DNA from: Streptomyces sp. P3
Lineage (GTDB): Bacteria > Actinomycetota > Actinomycetes > Streptomycetales > Streptomycetaceae
Assembly: GCA_016893485.2 (NCBI GenBank)
Contig: JAFEKX020000001.1
Location: 930,001 to 994,000, forward strand
Length of the DNA: 64,000 nt
Direction of reading: 5' to 3'
Both the position numbers and the translations under genes were made by a program. Of the stretch, positions 1 to 10,828 are shown one piece after another. Position 1 is the stretch's first letter. Each line of letters starts with the position of its first letter. The notes under the pieces were generated by a model. The model was not told where the DNA came from. It did no database searches and saw nothing but the letters and a program-made list of their open reading frames with translations.

Positions 1-22
1 CCTTCACCGAGGCACCCCGCGG

Positions 23-30
23 AAAACGTT
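23..30 (+). promoter_or_regulatory. AAAACGTT site upstream of LacI gene
   Basis: AAAACGTT, an AT-rich word with a central CpG, stands out in this GC-rich DNA. The same 8-mer occurs twice between the rhamnosidase-like gene and the transporter (5062-5071, 5176-5183). LacI-family repressors bind palindromes with a central CG, so these may be operators of the adjacent LacI gene (inference). This copy could mediate autoregulation. Confidence 0.45.
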
Positions 31-108
31 GCAACCACCACCGGGGTACACTGACGCCGCCCAGGAGAATCGTGTCGTGCCTGGTCGCACGGCTGTCACA
101 GCGAGGGG

Positions 109-1133
109 GTGGACGCCGTTCAGGTTCGCCCCGCCCGTATCCAGGACGTCGCAGCCGCCGCGGGCGTCTCGGTGTCCACGGTCTCGAACGTCCTGAACCG
201 GCCCGAGCGCGTCAACGCCCGCACCGCCGAGCGGGTCCGCGACGCGGTCGCCGCGCTCGACTACGTCCCCATCCGGGAGCCGCGGGCCTGCGCACCGGAC
301 ACTCCTCCTCCATCGGCCTGGTCCTCCCTGACGTCACCAACACCTTCTACTCCCGCATCGCACGCGGTGCCGCCGACGCGGCCTACGAGCACGGCTACGC
401 CCTCGTCCTCTGCGACAGCGGCGACGCCCCCGAGCGGGAGCAGGGCTACTTCACGATGCTCATCGAGCAGCGGGCCGTGGGCGCGGTGGTCGTACCGCTC
501 GGCGCCGACCCCACCCGCCTCACCCGGCTCCGCGAGCGCGGCATCCCGCTCGTCCTCGCCGACCGCGCGCTGTCCGCCCAGGACGGCTGTTCCGTCTCCG
601 TCGACGACATCGCGGGCGGCCGGGTCGCCGTGCGGCACCTCCTGGACTGCGGGGCGCGTGACATCCTCGTCGTGAACGGCGAGCGCGATATCGTGCAGTG
701 CGCCGAGCGCTACCAGGGAGCCCGCCAGGCCGTCCGCACCCGCCGCGAGGCCCGGGTCCACCAGGTCGTCGCCGACGAGATGACGGTCGCCTACGGCCTG
801 GAGATCGCCCGCACGCTCGACGACCTGCCCGACGCCGTCTTCTGCACCAACGACTTCCTCGCCGCCGGCCTCTGCCGCGGCCTCGGCGAGCGGGGTGTCC
901 GCATACCCGAGGAGATACAGGTCGTCGGCTACGGCGACCTCGACATCGCCAGTTTCGTCGGTACGACCCTCACCACGGTCCGCCAACCCGTCGAGGAACT
1001 CGGCAGAGCGGCCGTCGGCATGCTCCTCGACGAGGTGGAGGCCCGCGCCGAACACGCCCACGAGACAAGGGTGTTCGCCCCCGACCTCGTTCTACGCGAC
1101 TCCACCCGCCCCCTGCCGGTCCCGAACCCGTAG
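109..1133 (+). CDS. LacI-family transcriptional repressor (frame slip)
   Basis: LacI/GalR-family sugar-responsive repressor, about 340 residues when the frames are joined. Residues about 9-30 form the LacI helix-turn-helix (VSVSTVSNVLN), followed by the hinge; the rest is the periplasmic-binding-protein-like effector domain, ending in the typical LVLRDST. The frame slips near 285: the DNA-binding part and the sensor part lie in different frames, and one extra G after GAG would rejoin them. The GTG start at 109 places the HTH at the expected distance. The 3' end overlaps the convergent rhamnosidase-like gene by about 40 bases. Its place in a glycosidase-transporter-isomerase locus, and the AAAACGTT sites there, suggest it is the local regulator. 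The effector is not known. Confidence 0.85.
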
Positions 1134-4100
1134 CGTCACCGGCCCCAGCAACCCCGACGACAGCTGAGCCGGGAACGCCCAGGCGGTGGGCGTCGCCTCG
1201 GCAAGACAGGGCGCCAGGGTGTTGTTGACGGTCACCTCGACCCGGACCAACCGCCCTGCGGTACCCGGGAGTTCGAAACGGTACGGCGGACAGAACGCCT
1301 CCCCGACCCCCACCCCGTCGACTGCCACGGACACTCCCGCGCACCCGCCCCAGATCCAGCACGGGGTCGGCCCCGGCCGGAACCTCCACCTCCTGCGAGT
1401 ACGTCACACCGCCGCTCCAGCCGGCCAACCCCAGCAACCGCCAGTCACCCAAGGGCAGTTGCGCCGCCACCGTCCGGACGCGCACCGGCCCACGCCATGC
1501 GGAACCACCCCGCAGGACGGCCGTGGGCCCGGTCACGACTTCGACCTCCGTGGGCTCGGGAAGCGGCTGGTCCAGCGTCAGGACCGAACCGCCGAGCCCC
1601 ACCTCCGCGCCGTCACCGACCCGCACACTCGCCGCCAACTCCAGCGGCAGGTCCAGCGATACGGTCCCCGACGGCACGGTGAAGCGGAAGCGCTGGGCGT
1701 GTTCGCGCACGGAATCCGTGGCCCGCAGCGGCAGCACGGCACTCCCCAGCACAGGTGCGCCGGTGAGCCACTCGGTGTCCGGCAACGGGTGCGGCCGTAC
1801 GGCCGCGTAGCAGTGCTGCAACTCCCCCACCGGCCGACATGTTCGTCGGTACGACCGCGCCACTCCCCGGTCTCCGCCTCCCAACCCGCGCCACTCACCA
1901 GGTGGTTCGCCGCGTCGGCCACGCAGTCGACGAACACCGCTTCGCGCGGATCTACGGCGTCGGCCACCACCTCCAGCACGTGCTCGCCGTCACCCAGGGC
2001 GAGTTGATGCCGAAAGAACATCGGCACCGCGCCCCAGTCGGACTCGTAGTACTCCACCTTCTCCTGACGGGCGACGACCGCCCCGTCGAGCAGCACGGTC
2101 ACACCCACCGCGGCGCCCACGACAAGTACCGCCTGGCCGACGGCGTTCAGCCGGCCTCGGTAGGTCACCCCGCCGGACGGTCGTACGTCCTCCGGCAGGC
2201 ACATGAACTGCGGGCGCGGTCCGAACGCGTCCGGACGGCTCAGGCAGAAGTAGCTGCCCAACGGGGTGTCCGCCGCGCCCGAGATCAGCATCGGCCTGTC
2301 CTGGGCGTCCCCAGCTCGTATTCGAGGACGTGGCGGGTCCGGCCGATCTCCACGCGGGCGGAGGCGCGATACCCGGTGCCGATGTCGAGTCCCTCGCCGT
2401 TCCACCACACGCGCTTGGTGGCCGCGGCGCCGATGTGCAGTTCGGCGGGGCCTCGGTGGTCCGTCTCCACGATCGCGCGGACCCGGACGACCGTACCGGG
2501 CCCGGGCACGGGAACGCGTACGAACTCCTCTGTCACCAGGCCCTTGTTGCCGAGCAGACCGTCCGGGTCCGGGATGCCCCGGCTGGAGGAGTACAGCGAG
2601 ACGCTCCAGTCGGCCGGGGTGAGGGGGCAGGTGTCCGGCGAGGACCTCTTCGACGGCGGGTGCGCCGAGCGGATCGGGGGCCTCGGCGGACGGCACCGGA
2701 GGGAGGACGCGGACCCGGTTGCCGCAAGTCGCCCGTGTCTGCTGCCAGTTGGCATCGGGGTCCTCGGTCTCGGTCCACCGCATGGTCCAGATCTGGGGTT
2801 CGGCGACGGACGAGCCCACGGGCAGGGCGAGGTCGCCCCAGGTGTTGTCCATGGTGGGGACCAAGCGACCCTCCCAGCCGGTCGAGAGGTCGATCGCCCG
2901 CTCCGGCAAGGGAGTTGGGGTGGTCGGCCGGTGTGGCTGCGGGGTGCCCTCGCGCCATACGACGAGGACGGCGGGGGCGCCTTCGAGGGGGACCTCGATG
3001 GTCGAACGGCCCTCGGTGACGGTGACTTGGGCCGGTCGGCGGGTGCCGTTCGCCGGGTTCCAGATCTCGGCCTCGGTGACCGCGGCCTGGACGGTGACGG
3101 TCGAGTGGCGGGCGTAACGCGCCGGGTCCGCCTCGTGGTCACTGTCTCCCGGCTGCGCGCGGGCGTCGGGGAAGGCGCCTGTCACCAGGGCGACCGCCTC
3201 AACTCCCTCTCTCCTGACCAGCAAGGGGACCCCGCCGGTCGCGTGTCCGGAAGTGTCGGCGACCGCCGCCGCGCCTGCCTCGGCGTCACTTGCCCGCTCC
3301 AGACGCGGGTGTTTCAGCAGGGCCGCGACGACGGAGTCGTCCCCGGTCATCCCCGCCGCCGTCGCGGGTGGACGGCCCACGATCACCACCCGGCCGCCCG
3401 CGTCGAGGAGTTGGGTCAGCCGGCGGGCCGTCTCCTCCTCCAGGACACTCGCCGACGGCAGCAGCACCGCGCGGTACGACAGGTCCGTGACGCGCAGGGC
3501 TCCTTCGGCGGCCGTGGCGCGCTGTACGGAGGCGTCGTCGATGATGTCGAAGGCGATGCGGTGGCGATCCAGTGAACCGAGGTGCGGGGCAAGCCAGTTG
3601 TTCGTGCCGCAGAGATCCAGGTAGTGGCGCTGTGTCTCGTCGACGTCGGCGTGGTCGTCGCCGAGGCGGCCGTCGCCGAAGTGCTGGACGGGGGCGTCCA
3701 GCGGAATGAGGGACTGCATGGTGGCGGTGGGGTGCAGGACCGCGACGTCGGCGCTGTAGGTGCCCCAGGACATGATCGAGCAGATCCGGGCGACGGCGCG
3801 GGAGAACGCCGGGTACTGCTGCCAGTAGGGCTGGCGCCAGTCCGTGGACGGAGGCGCCCATTCGAACCAGCCGCCCGCCGTGCCGAAGTAACTGGCGTGC
3901 GGGTTGTACAGGTTGGCGCCGCTACGCAGGAACGGCAGGAGCCAGTCGTAGGTGTCCGCGAGGGTGCCGCCCCAGCCGGAGGAGTGGAACGCCTCGATCC
4001 AGACGCGCTCGTGGCCGTAGAGGTGGGCCATGGAGGAGTGGACCTTGGAGTCGCCGTGGTGGTCGCTGCCGGCGGCGCCGTACCAGCGGTGGGTGCGGAA

Positions 4101-5017
4101 GTAGTCGGTGTAGATCTGCGTCGACTGGGCCGGGAAGCCCGCCCGCGCGGGGTGGCTCTGGTCGGCGCCGACGAGCATGCCGCGTTCGTGGTGCCAGGCG
4201 GCGAGCGGTTTGAAGAGGGCCTCTTCGGTGAGTTCGGCGCGGACCGCGTAGTAGTCGGCGCGGATCTTCGCCGCGCGCGCGGTCAACGGGCCGAAGAGGG
4301 CGGGGAGATGGTCGAGGAGGTCGTAGCCGCGGCGGGCGCGGAACTCGCGGGGAAGCGGTGGCTCCAGGAGTTGGTGCCGGGCAGCTCGTCCTGGAAGCTG
4401 CCCGCGATGACGTTGCCGAGGTACTCGGGCACGCGCCGGTCGTACTCGTGGTGGACGGTGTCCAGCAGCAGGCTGACGGCGTGCGGGTCCAGGTAGTCGA
4501 AGGCGGTGGGGACGGCGACGACGAGCTGTACGTCCGTGCCCTCGGGGGCCGTGGGCAGGAGGCGGCCCTCCATGTCGTAGGCGGCCACGAGGGTTTCGGC
4601 GCCGCGCAGGGCGATCGTGCCGCCGGTGACGGTGGCTCTCCGGGAGCGCAGGGCGAGGCCGGTGGCCTCCGGGTGGTGGCGGGTGACAGCACCCTGGACG
4701 TTGGCGCCGGAGAAGCCGATCTGGTCGTAGAACCACAGGCGCGTGCCGATGTCCCGGGCGATGCGGCAGGTGTCGGTGAAGCGGTCCCACCACTCCTCGC
4801 CGAACCACGGCGGGTCGTCGGTGCGGGCGCCGAAGGCCGGGCCGGCCGGGGCGAGGTTGATGACGACGAGGTTGTGGACGCCGCCGTCCGCGAACCGGCG
4901 CAGCTGCCAGTCGAGTTGCTCACGGGTGACCTTGGCGCCCGACCACCACCACAGCGGGGTGGGGCCGAAGTCCCGGGGCGGGGCATCGAAGAGCTGGTGC
5001 AGCGCGGGCGAGATCAC
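1092..5017 (-). CDS. GH106-like alpha-L-rhamnosidase family glycosidase (several frame slips)
   Basis: Large glycoside hydrolase of about 1300 residues with no obvious signal peptide, so probably cytoplasmic. The N-terminal TPLWWWSGAKV block, the WWDRF helix, the DELPG segment followed by a RGYDL-type motif, and C-terminal beta domains resemble GH106 alpha-L-rhamnosidases. GTG at 5017 is chosen because GGAAGGA lies just upstream and the WWW block follows about 20 codons in. The frame changes near 4350, 2630, 2300, 1835 and 1345. At 4350, 2300 and 1835 a C or G run is one base short, which points to sequence error rather than decay. It diverges from an MFS transporter across a region with two AAAACGTT sites. 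Substrate is inferred (L-rhamnosyl or similar deoxysugar glycosides); other families of the same fold are possible. Confidence 0.7.
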
Positions 5018-5061
5018 GGCGTTGGTCCTTCCGAGTAAGGCTCCGTCATCCTCACGGGTCA

Positions 5062-5071
5062 AAAACGTTTT
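5062..5071. promoter_or_regulatory. palindromic AAAACGTTTT operator candidate
   Basis: Perfect 10-base palindrome AAAACGTTTT, 45-54 bases upstream of the rhamnosidase-like start. It shares AAAACGTT with 23-30 and 5176-5183. Likely LacI-family operator in the divergent promoter region (inference). Confidence 0.5.
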
Positions 5072-5175
5072 ATGTCGGCTCGATCGTCTGCCACCTGCAA
5101 TGTTGGCACCGGATCCGAAGGCCGGGAAGGAGGCGGACCCGTCTTCGCCCGGATGCGTGCGCGAGGGCTTGTTGG

Positions 5176-5183
5176 AACGTTTT
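5176..5183 (-). promoter_or_regulatory. AAAACGTT site upstream of MFS gene
   Basis: Third copy of AAAACGTT (on the minus strand), about 53-60 bases upstream of the MFS transporter start and about 110 bases from the palindrome at 5062. Two spaced sites in one divergent region would fit co-repression of both genes by one LacI protein (inference). Confidence 0.45.
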
Positions 5184-5235
5184 CTGAACCCTATATTCAC
5201 TGCGACCCCGGCCCAGAGCCGCGAGGAGCCGCATC

Positions 5236-6530
5236 ATGATCCGATTCCCGTCCCCACCGGAACACGCGGAACAGCCGCCCATCCCCGGCACTTGTGGAAG
5301 GTCGCGGCCCTGTCGGGCATGGCGTCCTACCTCGACGCCGCGCTCATCGTCAGCATCGCCGTCAACCTGGCCATCTACCGCGACCACTACGACATGGGCG
5401 TGTGGATGGCCGGCGCGATCAGCGCGATCGTCACCGGCTGCATCGCCGTCGGTTCCCTCGTCGGCGGCCGGCTCGCCGACATGTTCGGGCGCCGCCGCGT
5501 CTACAACCTGGACATCCTCTGCTACGCCGTGGGCGCGATCGTCATCACCCTCGCCCCGAACGACATCGTCCTCTTCGTCGGCGTACTCGTCGCGGGCCTC
5601 GCCGCCGGAGCCGACCTGCCGACGTCGCTGGCCGTGGTCTCGGACGCGGCGCCCGCCGACGGCCGGGCCCGGCTCGTGTCGTTCACGCAGGTCATGTGGG
5701 TGCTGGGCATCGTCGTCGTCATCTTCCTCGGCTACGTCCTGTCGGACACCGGCATGACCGGGGCACGGTTCATCACCGGCCACCTGGTGGTCGCCGCGCT
5801 GGTCACCTTCCTGCTCCGCGCCCGGCTGGAGCTGGCCGACCCGTCCGAGGCGGCGCAACGCGAGGAGGCGGCCGCGCTCGCCGCCCCGCGCGGGATCGAG
5901 CTGAAGAACGTGTGGAACCGAGCCGCGCTGCTGCCGATGATCGCGACGTTCGTCTACTACGTCACCTGGGGCATCGGCGCCAACACCTTCGGCCAGTTCG
6001 GCACCTACCTCCTGGTCACGGTCAGCGGCGCCTCACAGAGCCTGGCCACCGGCATCAACCTGGCCTTCCTGCCCATCGCACTGGTGCTGACCTTCGTGTT
6101 CGTCCGGGTCGCCGACACCCCGTGGCGCGACCGGCTGTTCTACGTCTTCACCGTCGTGCAGGTCGTGGCCTTCTGCATCGCCTCCCTCACGGCGGGCGCG
6201 CTCGTCGGCATGCTCGTCTTCTTCGTGCTGTACCAGATCTCCAACCCCTTTGCGGGGAGGCCAGTTACAAGGTCTGGTCGCAGCTCACCCTGCCTCCGGA
6301 CACCCGCGGCACCACGCAGGGCCTCACCTACGCCCTCTCGCGCGGGGTCTTCGCGGGCGTCGCCTTCGTCACGCCCGCCTTGATGGACTACAGCGCCTCG
6401 CTCCTGCTGTGGCTGATCACGCTCTGCATGGCGGCATCCGGGGTCGCGGGCGTGTACGTCATCCATGTCCTCATCCGCCGCTCCCCACACCGCGGTGGCC
6501 CCGGAGAGTCTGGGCGTGGCCAGGACCTGA
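5236..6530 (+). CDS. MFS sugar transporter (frame slips)
   Basis: Major facilitator superfamily transporter of the sugar-porter type, about 430 residues with about 12 hydrophobic segments. The loop GGRLADMFGRRRVYNLD between segments 2 and 3 is the MFS signature. ATG at 5236 has GAGGAG eight bases upstream, but the core runs in another frame from about 5290, so a slip in a C-rich stretch near 5285 is assumed. A second slip lies near 6257, where a G run is one base short, and the exact C-terminus is uncertain (a frame ending at 6530 gives a sensible tail). Between the rhamnosidase-like gene and an isomerase-like gene, it probably imports the sugar or glycoside handled by this locus. Confidence 0.8.
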
Positions 6531-6581
6531 GTCCGGCACCGGCCCCCGGACAGCACACCCTGCACCGTAAGGACACCGCGC

Positions 6582-8045
6582 ATGACAACGACCGAGCCCA
6601 CGACCGTGACCGACGAACGCGCCGCCGCCCTGCGCGAGTTGCTCCCCCGGCACCCCGTCGCCGTACCCGGATCGGGCTCGTGGCGGGTGGCCTCGGCGCC
6701 TACTGGCCCCAATTCCCCCTGCTCCCGCAGTTGAAGGAGTCGTCCGCGTACGTCGCCGAGCGTTTCCAGCGGATGGACGCGGAGGTGACCGACGTCGGCT
6801 TCATCTCCGACGCCGTGGAGGGGGCGGCCGCGGCGGAGCAACTACGGCGCGCGGACTGCGACTTGATCGTGCTGTTCCTGACGACGTATCTGACCTCGTC
6901 GATGGTGCTGCCGATCGCCCAGCGCTCGCACACCCCGGTCCTGGTCATCGACCTCCAGCCGTCCGAGCGCATGGACCACGCCTCCTTCGACACGGGCGCC
7001 TGGCTCGCCTACTGCGGGCAGTGCCCGGTGCCCGAGGTCGGCAACGTGTTCCGGCGGGCGGGCATCCCCTTCCGGTCGGTGTCGGGCTGGCTGCGCCAGG
7101 AGTCGGCGTGGCGGCGCATCGAGCAGTGGATCCGGGCCGCCCCATGGCGGGCCTCGCTCCGGCACGCGCGCCACGGACTGATGGGGCACCTGTATCCCGG
7201 CATGCTCGACGTGTCGACCGACCTGACGCTGCTCCCGGCGACGTTCGGCTCGCACATCGAGGTACTGGAGTTCGACGATCTACGGCACCGGGTCGAGCGG
7301 GTCAGTGAGGCCGAGACCCGGGAGCGCACGGCCCTCGCCCGGCGGGTGTTCACCGTCGACGACAGCGTGGTGGACGAGGACTTCGCATGGGGGCGACCGT
7401 CTCCGTCGCCCTGGACCGGCTCGTCGAGGACTTCGGCCTCGACACCCTCGCCTACTACCACCGGGGCCTCGACGGCGAGCTGCACGAACGGATCGGCGCG
7501 GGCATGATCCTGGGCGCCTCCCTGCTCACCGCCCGGGGCGTACCGGCCGCCGGTGAGTACGAACTCCGCACCAGCCTCGCCCAGTTGGCGACCCAGAGCA
7601 TCGGGGCCGGGGGTTCCTTCACCGAGATCCAGGCTCTCGACTTCGAGGCCGGTGTGGTGGAGATGGGCCACGACGGTCCCGCCCACCTCGCGGTCAGCGC
7701 CCGCGATCCGCTGCTGCGCGGCCTCGGCGTCTACCACGGCAAGCGCGGCTGGGGGTCAGCGTCGAGTTCGACGTCCGGCACGGGCCCGTCACCCTCCTCG
7801 GCCTCGGCCAGGACGCCGACGGCACCCTCTCCTTCGTCACCTCCGAGGGCACCGTCGTCCCCGGCCCCCACCTCGCCATCGGCAACACCACCAGCCGCGT
7901 CGACTTCGGCCGCGACCCCGGCGAGTGGGTCGACGCGTGGAGCGCGACGGGCGTAGGACACCACTGGTCCCTCGCGCTCGGCCACCACACGGCGGACTTC
8001 CGGGCTGCGGCAAGCCTGCTGGGAATCGAGCACCGGGAGGCGTAA
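6582..8045 (+). CDS. L-arabinose/L-fucose isomerase family protein (frame slips)
   Basis: About 485 residues with the L-arabinose/L-fucose isomerase fold: an N-terminal IGLVAGGLGAYWPQF segment, a central DLIVLFLTTYLTSS strand, and a C-terminal region with TEIQALDF and EMGHDGPAH, which hold Glu and His residues placed like the metal-binding residues of the family. Members interconvert aldoses and ketoses with a divalent metal. The frame slips near 6655, 7390 and 7745; at the last two a five-G run would have to be six. It follows the MFS transporter by about 50 bases and is probably co-transcribed. The sugar is not determined; the GH106-like neighbour suggests a deoxysugar or pentose. Confidence 0.75.
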
Positions 8046-8057
8046 GGGCACGCCGGT

Positions 8058-8323
8058 TCAGTACGGCAACTGAATCCGGTGCTTCTCCAACGCCACCGAG
8101 TACCGGCTCAGCAGCGCGTCGAACCCCGCCAGCAGCAGCCCCGCCGCCTCCCCGCTTCGGCCAGGTCGCCCCGCTCGCACGCCTCGACCACCTCGGCCAC
8201 ATCACCGCGGAGGATGAGAAGCGAGTCGCCCTGGATGAGCACGCCGGGCAACCGACGACCGGGCAGACGGACCACGGCGTCGTTCCCACCGTCAGTGAAC
8301 AGCTCTGCGTCTATACGCTCCAT
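8058..8323 (-). CDS. small conserved hypothetical protein (DUF6959-like?)
   Basis: About 88-residue protein with one slip near 8150. It starts at ATG 8323 with MERIDAELFTDGGNDAVVRL, continues through a PGVLIQGDSL segment, and ends in a helix (LLSRYSVALEKHRIQLPY) at 8058. It resembles a small family common in Streptomyces; DUF6959 is my best guess and unverified. No signal peptide, membrane segment or catalytic motif is visible. It is convergent with the isomerase-like gene. Function unknown. Confidence 0.65.
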
Positions 8324-8446
8324 GGAGCCATCCAACCCGACATGACCGTCGGACATCAACGGCGTTGTACGGGACGGACTTTGAGCACGGTACAGAGGCA
8401 CCCACAACCGGCCACTGGCGAATCCCGTTCGACCGGAGCAGCGACC

Positions 8447-9108
8447 TCACCCGGTGGACCCGCCCCGTCCCGCACTGACGTAGGGCCGCACTCCCGGCTC
8501 GCTGTCCCGGCCTCGTACCCAGAGGAACAGGACCACCGAGGACAGTGCCGCGACCGCGCACCACGTGGAGACGAACTCCAGTTCCCACAAGGTCCAGCAG
8601 ATCAGGGCGCCGATCGTGACCAGCACCCCCAGCACCACGAGACCGCGCTCGCCGGACAGGAGGAGCGAGCCGATCGTCGCCACCAGGTAGCCGGCGATCA
8701 CCAGTTGGGGGTGGGGAGGCGGACGACGTAGCCGAGGGTGTGGCCGCGGATCTCGGCCGTCACGGAGTGGGTGGCGAGCGCGTGGCCGAGTGCCGCCGCC
8801 GTCGCCACGCCGATCACGACGAACACGCTCAGCCGGGTCCTGGCCCGCCGTGACGCGGCGCACCACGCGCCCACCGGGACCCAGACCGCCAGCAGCGGCA
8901 TGGCGATGACGGCCCAGGCGAGGGTGGCGGGCCCGGAGCCCCCGTCGGCGTCCCACACCGCCGACTCCACGATCTGATGGGCGCCCAGCAACAACGGCAG
9001 TGCGGCGAGCGGCAGATCGGTCCGCCGCCGCGCCCGCGCCACACACGCCACTCCTACGGCGGCGACGGCCGCGCCCGCGACGAGGTCGGCCTTCGCACTC
9101 CAGCACAT
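8447..9108 (-). CDS. DUF6629-like integral membrane protein (frame slip)
   Basis: About 220 residues, starting MCWSAKADLVAGAAVAAVG, with some six to seven hydrophobic segments. The start sequence, the LPLAALPLLLGAHQIVE segment and the size match a Streptomyces membrane family annotated DUF6629. The frame changes near 8705: the first 130 residues lie in one frame and the rest (from about QLVIAGYLVATIGSLLLSG) in another. No catalytic residues are evident. It stands alone on the minus strand, and its function is unknown. Confidence 0.75.
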
Positions 9109-9380
9109 GGCAGCTCCACGGGTTCCGTCCGCGTCCGCGGGTCACCGGCCACGCTACGTCGCCGCCCCGCCGCGCCCCGTGTGACACGACGGCCGCGCGT
9201 GCCGTGTTGGCATACCCGCGCACCCGCCCCCGGTGCCCGGGCCGGACAACAGCCGTGCCTGCGGGCGGCGTTGACGGCGCTGCCACGAAACCACCCCCGG
9301 CCTGCGCGGGAAGGTCCCCCATGATTGGCTGACCCCGCCCGCCGCACACCGTGCGCACGCAGCAGGAGGACACCCCAGCC

Positions 9381-9596
9381 ATGAGCAACGCCTACACGTT
9401 CGAGTACAAGGTCGTCAGCTTCCGGGAGTCGCTGATCGGCGACGCGCTGGACGGCGACAAGCTGGAGAAGGTCCTCAACAAGCAGGCCGAGGACGGGTGG
9501 GGCCTCAAGGCCATCACCGCCGCCGACGTCAAGGGCCGCATAGGTCCCGGCGCGGTCGAGGGCCTGCTCCTCACCTTCGAGCGGCCTCGCGCGTAA
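9381..9596 (+). CDS. DUF4177 domain protein
   Basis: Intact 71-residue protein. ATG 9381 has AGGAGGA about ten bases upstream. The sequence opens with a beta strand (YTFEYKVVSF), then an amphipathic helix (GDKLEKVLNKQAEDGWGLKAI), and ends with a strand (LLLTFER), the layout of DUF4177 small cytoplasmic proteins. The family has no established function. It is flanked by genes on the other strand and is probably monocistronic. Confidence 0.85.
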   Translation: MSNAYTFEYKVVSFRESLIGDALDGDKLEKVLNKQAEDGWGLKAITAADVKGRIGPGAVEGLLLTFERPRA

Positions 9597-9635
9597 CACC
9601 CGTGCCGTACGCGGGACGGGGGCGGCCCGGACTCG

Positions 9636-10669
9636 TCAGCGCCGAGGAGTCGTGATCGGCGTGCCGGGGCCCGGGATCTCCCCGACCCGCGCGGGATCAG
9701 TTCGGTCGGCATGACGACCCTGCGCGGCGGTGACGTGTCCCCGTGGATGCGGGCGAACAGCAGCTGCGCGGCGCTCGTCGCGAGGGCGACCGGGTCCTGC
9801 GCGATGACCGTGACCGGCGGTGTCAGCTGCGCGGCAAGGGCGAAGTCGTCGAAGGCGACGAACGCGACGCCGGCCGGCAGCACGGCCCGCACGCCGAACG
9901 CGAGGACCTCGTTGCCCGCGAGGACCGCCGTGGGCGGCCGGGGTGCGGAGAGGAGCGCGGTGACGGCCCGGGCGGCGTCCGCGCCGGACCGTAAGCCGTG
10001 CCGGACGAGCGCCGGATCGGCGGCGATGCCCGCGGCGTCCAGGCCGGCCAGATAGCCGCGGTGACGTTCGCCGAAGGTCCAGATCTCCGGCTTGTCGCCG
10101 AGGTAGCAGATACGGCGGTGGCCGTGCGCGATGAGATGGTGTACGGCCTGTCGGACCGCGCCGAAGTTGTCCACCACCACGGTGTCCACGTCGAGTCCGG
10201 GCGCCACCCGGTCCACGCACACGATCTTCGTGCCCCGCGCCTGCGCCGAGCGCAGCACGCGGTGGTCGCCCGCGACCGGGGTGAGAATCAGTCCGTCGAC
10301 CCTGCGGGCGGTGAAGGCCGCGATGACCTCGCGTTCACGGCGGAGGTCGGCGCGGCTGGAGCCGATGAGGACCATGTTGCCGCGCCGGTGCGCGACGTCC
10401 TCGGTGGCCGAGGCGACGGCGGCCATGAAGGGGTCGGCAACGTTGTCCACCATCAGTCCGATGGTCTGGCTCAACCGGTCCGTACGGCGCAACTGCCGTG
10501 CCACGTCGTCGCGTTGATACCCCAGCTTGCGGACGGCGGCCGCCACCCGGGCCGCGGTGAGGGGTGCCACGCCCGCCTCGCCGTTGACCACGCGGGACAC
10601 CGTCATGACGCTGACGCCCGCTTCCGCGGCCACGTCCTTCATCCGGGGACGGCTGGGACGACTGGTCAC
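9636..10669 (-). CDS. LacI-family repressor of the adjacent ABC importer
   Basis: LacI-family repressor of about 345 residues. The N-terminal helix-turn-helix reads DVAAEAGVSVMTVSRVVNG; the sensor domain follows. GTG 10669 is chosen because GGGAGGA precedes it by seven bases and the HTH begins about 10 residues in; an upstream ATG at 10690 is possible. A slip near 9680 moves the last 15 residues into another frame (…GTPITTPRR, stop at 9636). It diverges from a ribose-type ABC operon, so it most likely represses that operon and itself. A GTTAACGATACC sequence near the operon start is a candidate operator. Confidence 0.88.
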
Positions 10670-10799
10670 GCCCTGTCCTCCCGAGGTCATCCAGCGCGAC
10701 CGGACCGGAGTCTGTCCGCCGGGCCGACGGTGTCCGCCCAAATCCCCGTTCGTTCACGACCCTTGACGCCCACCCACGGGCCTCCCAGAATCGACGAGC

Positions 10800-10813
10800 T
10801 GTTAACGATACCA
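10800..10813 (+). promoter_or_regulatory. candidate LacI operator before ABC operon
   Basis: TGTTAACGATACCA is an imperfect palindrome around a central CG, 16-29 bases upstream of the ATPase start and in the intergenic region shared with the divergent LacI gene. Its form fits LacI-family operators. Imperfect and single-copy, so moderate support only. Confidence 0.4.
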
Positions 10814-10828
10814 ACCAGAAGGCACAAC

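Noticed and set aside
1839..3575. 578-residue open frame on the plus strand
   Set aside because: Antisense to the rhamnosidase-like gene, whose domains are recognisable on the minus strand.
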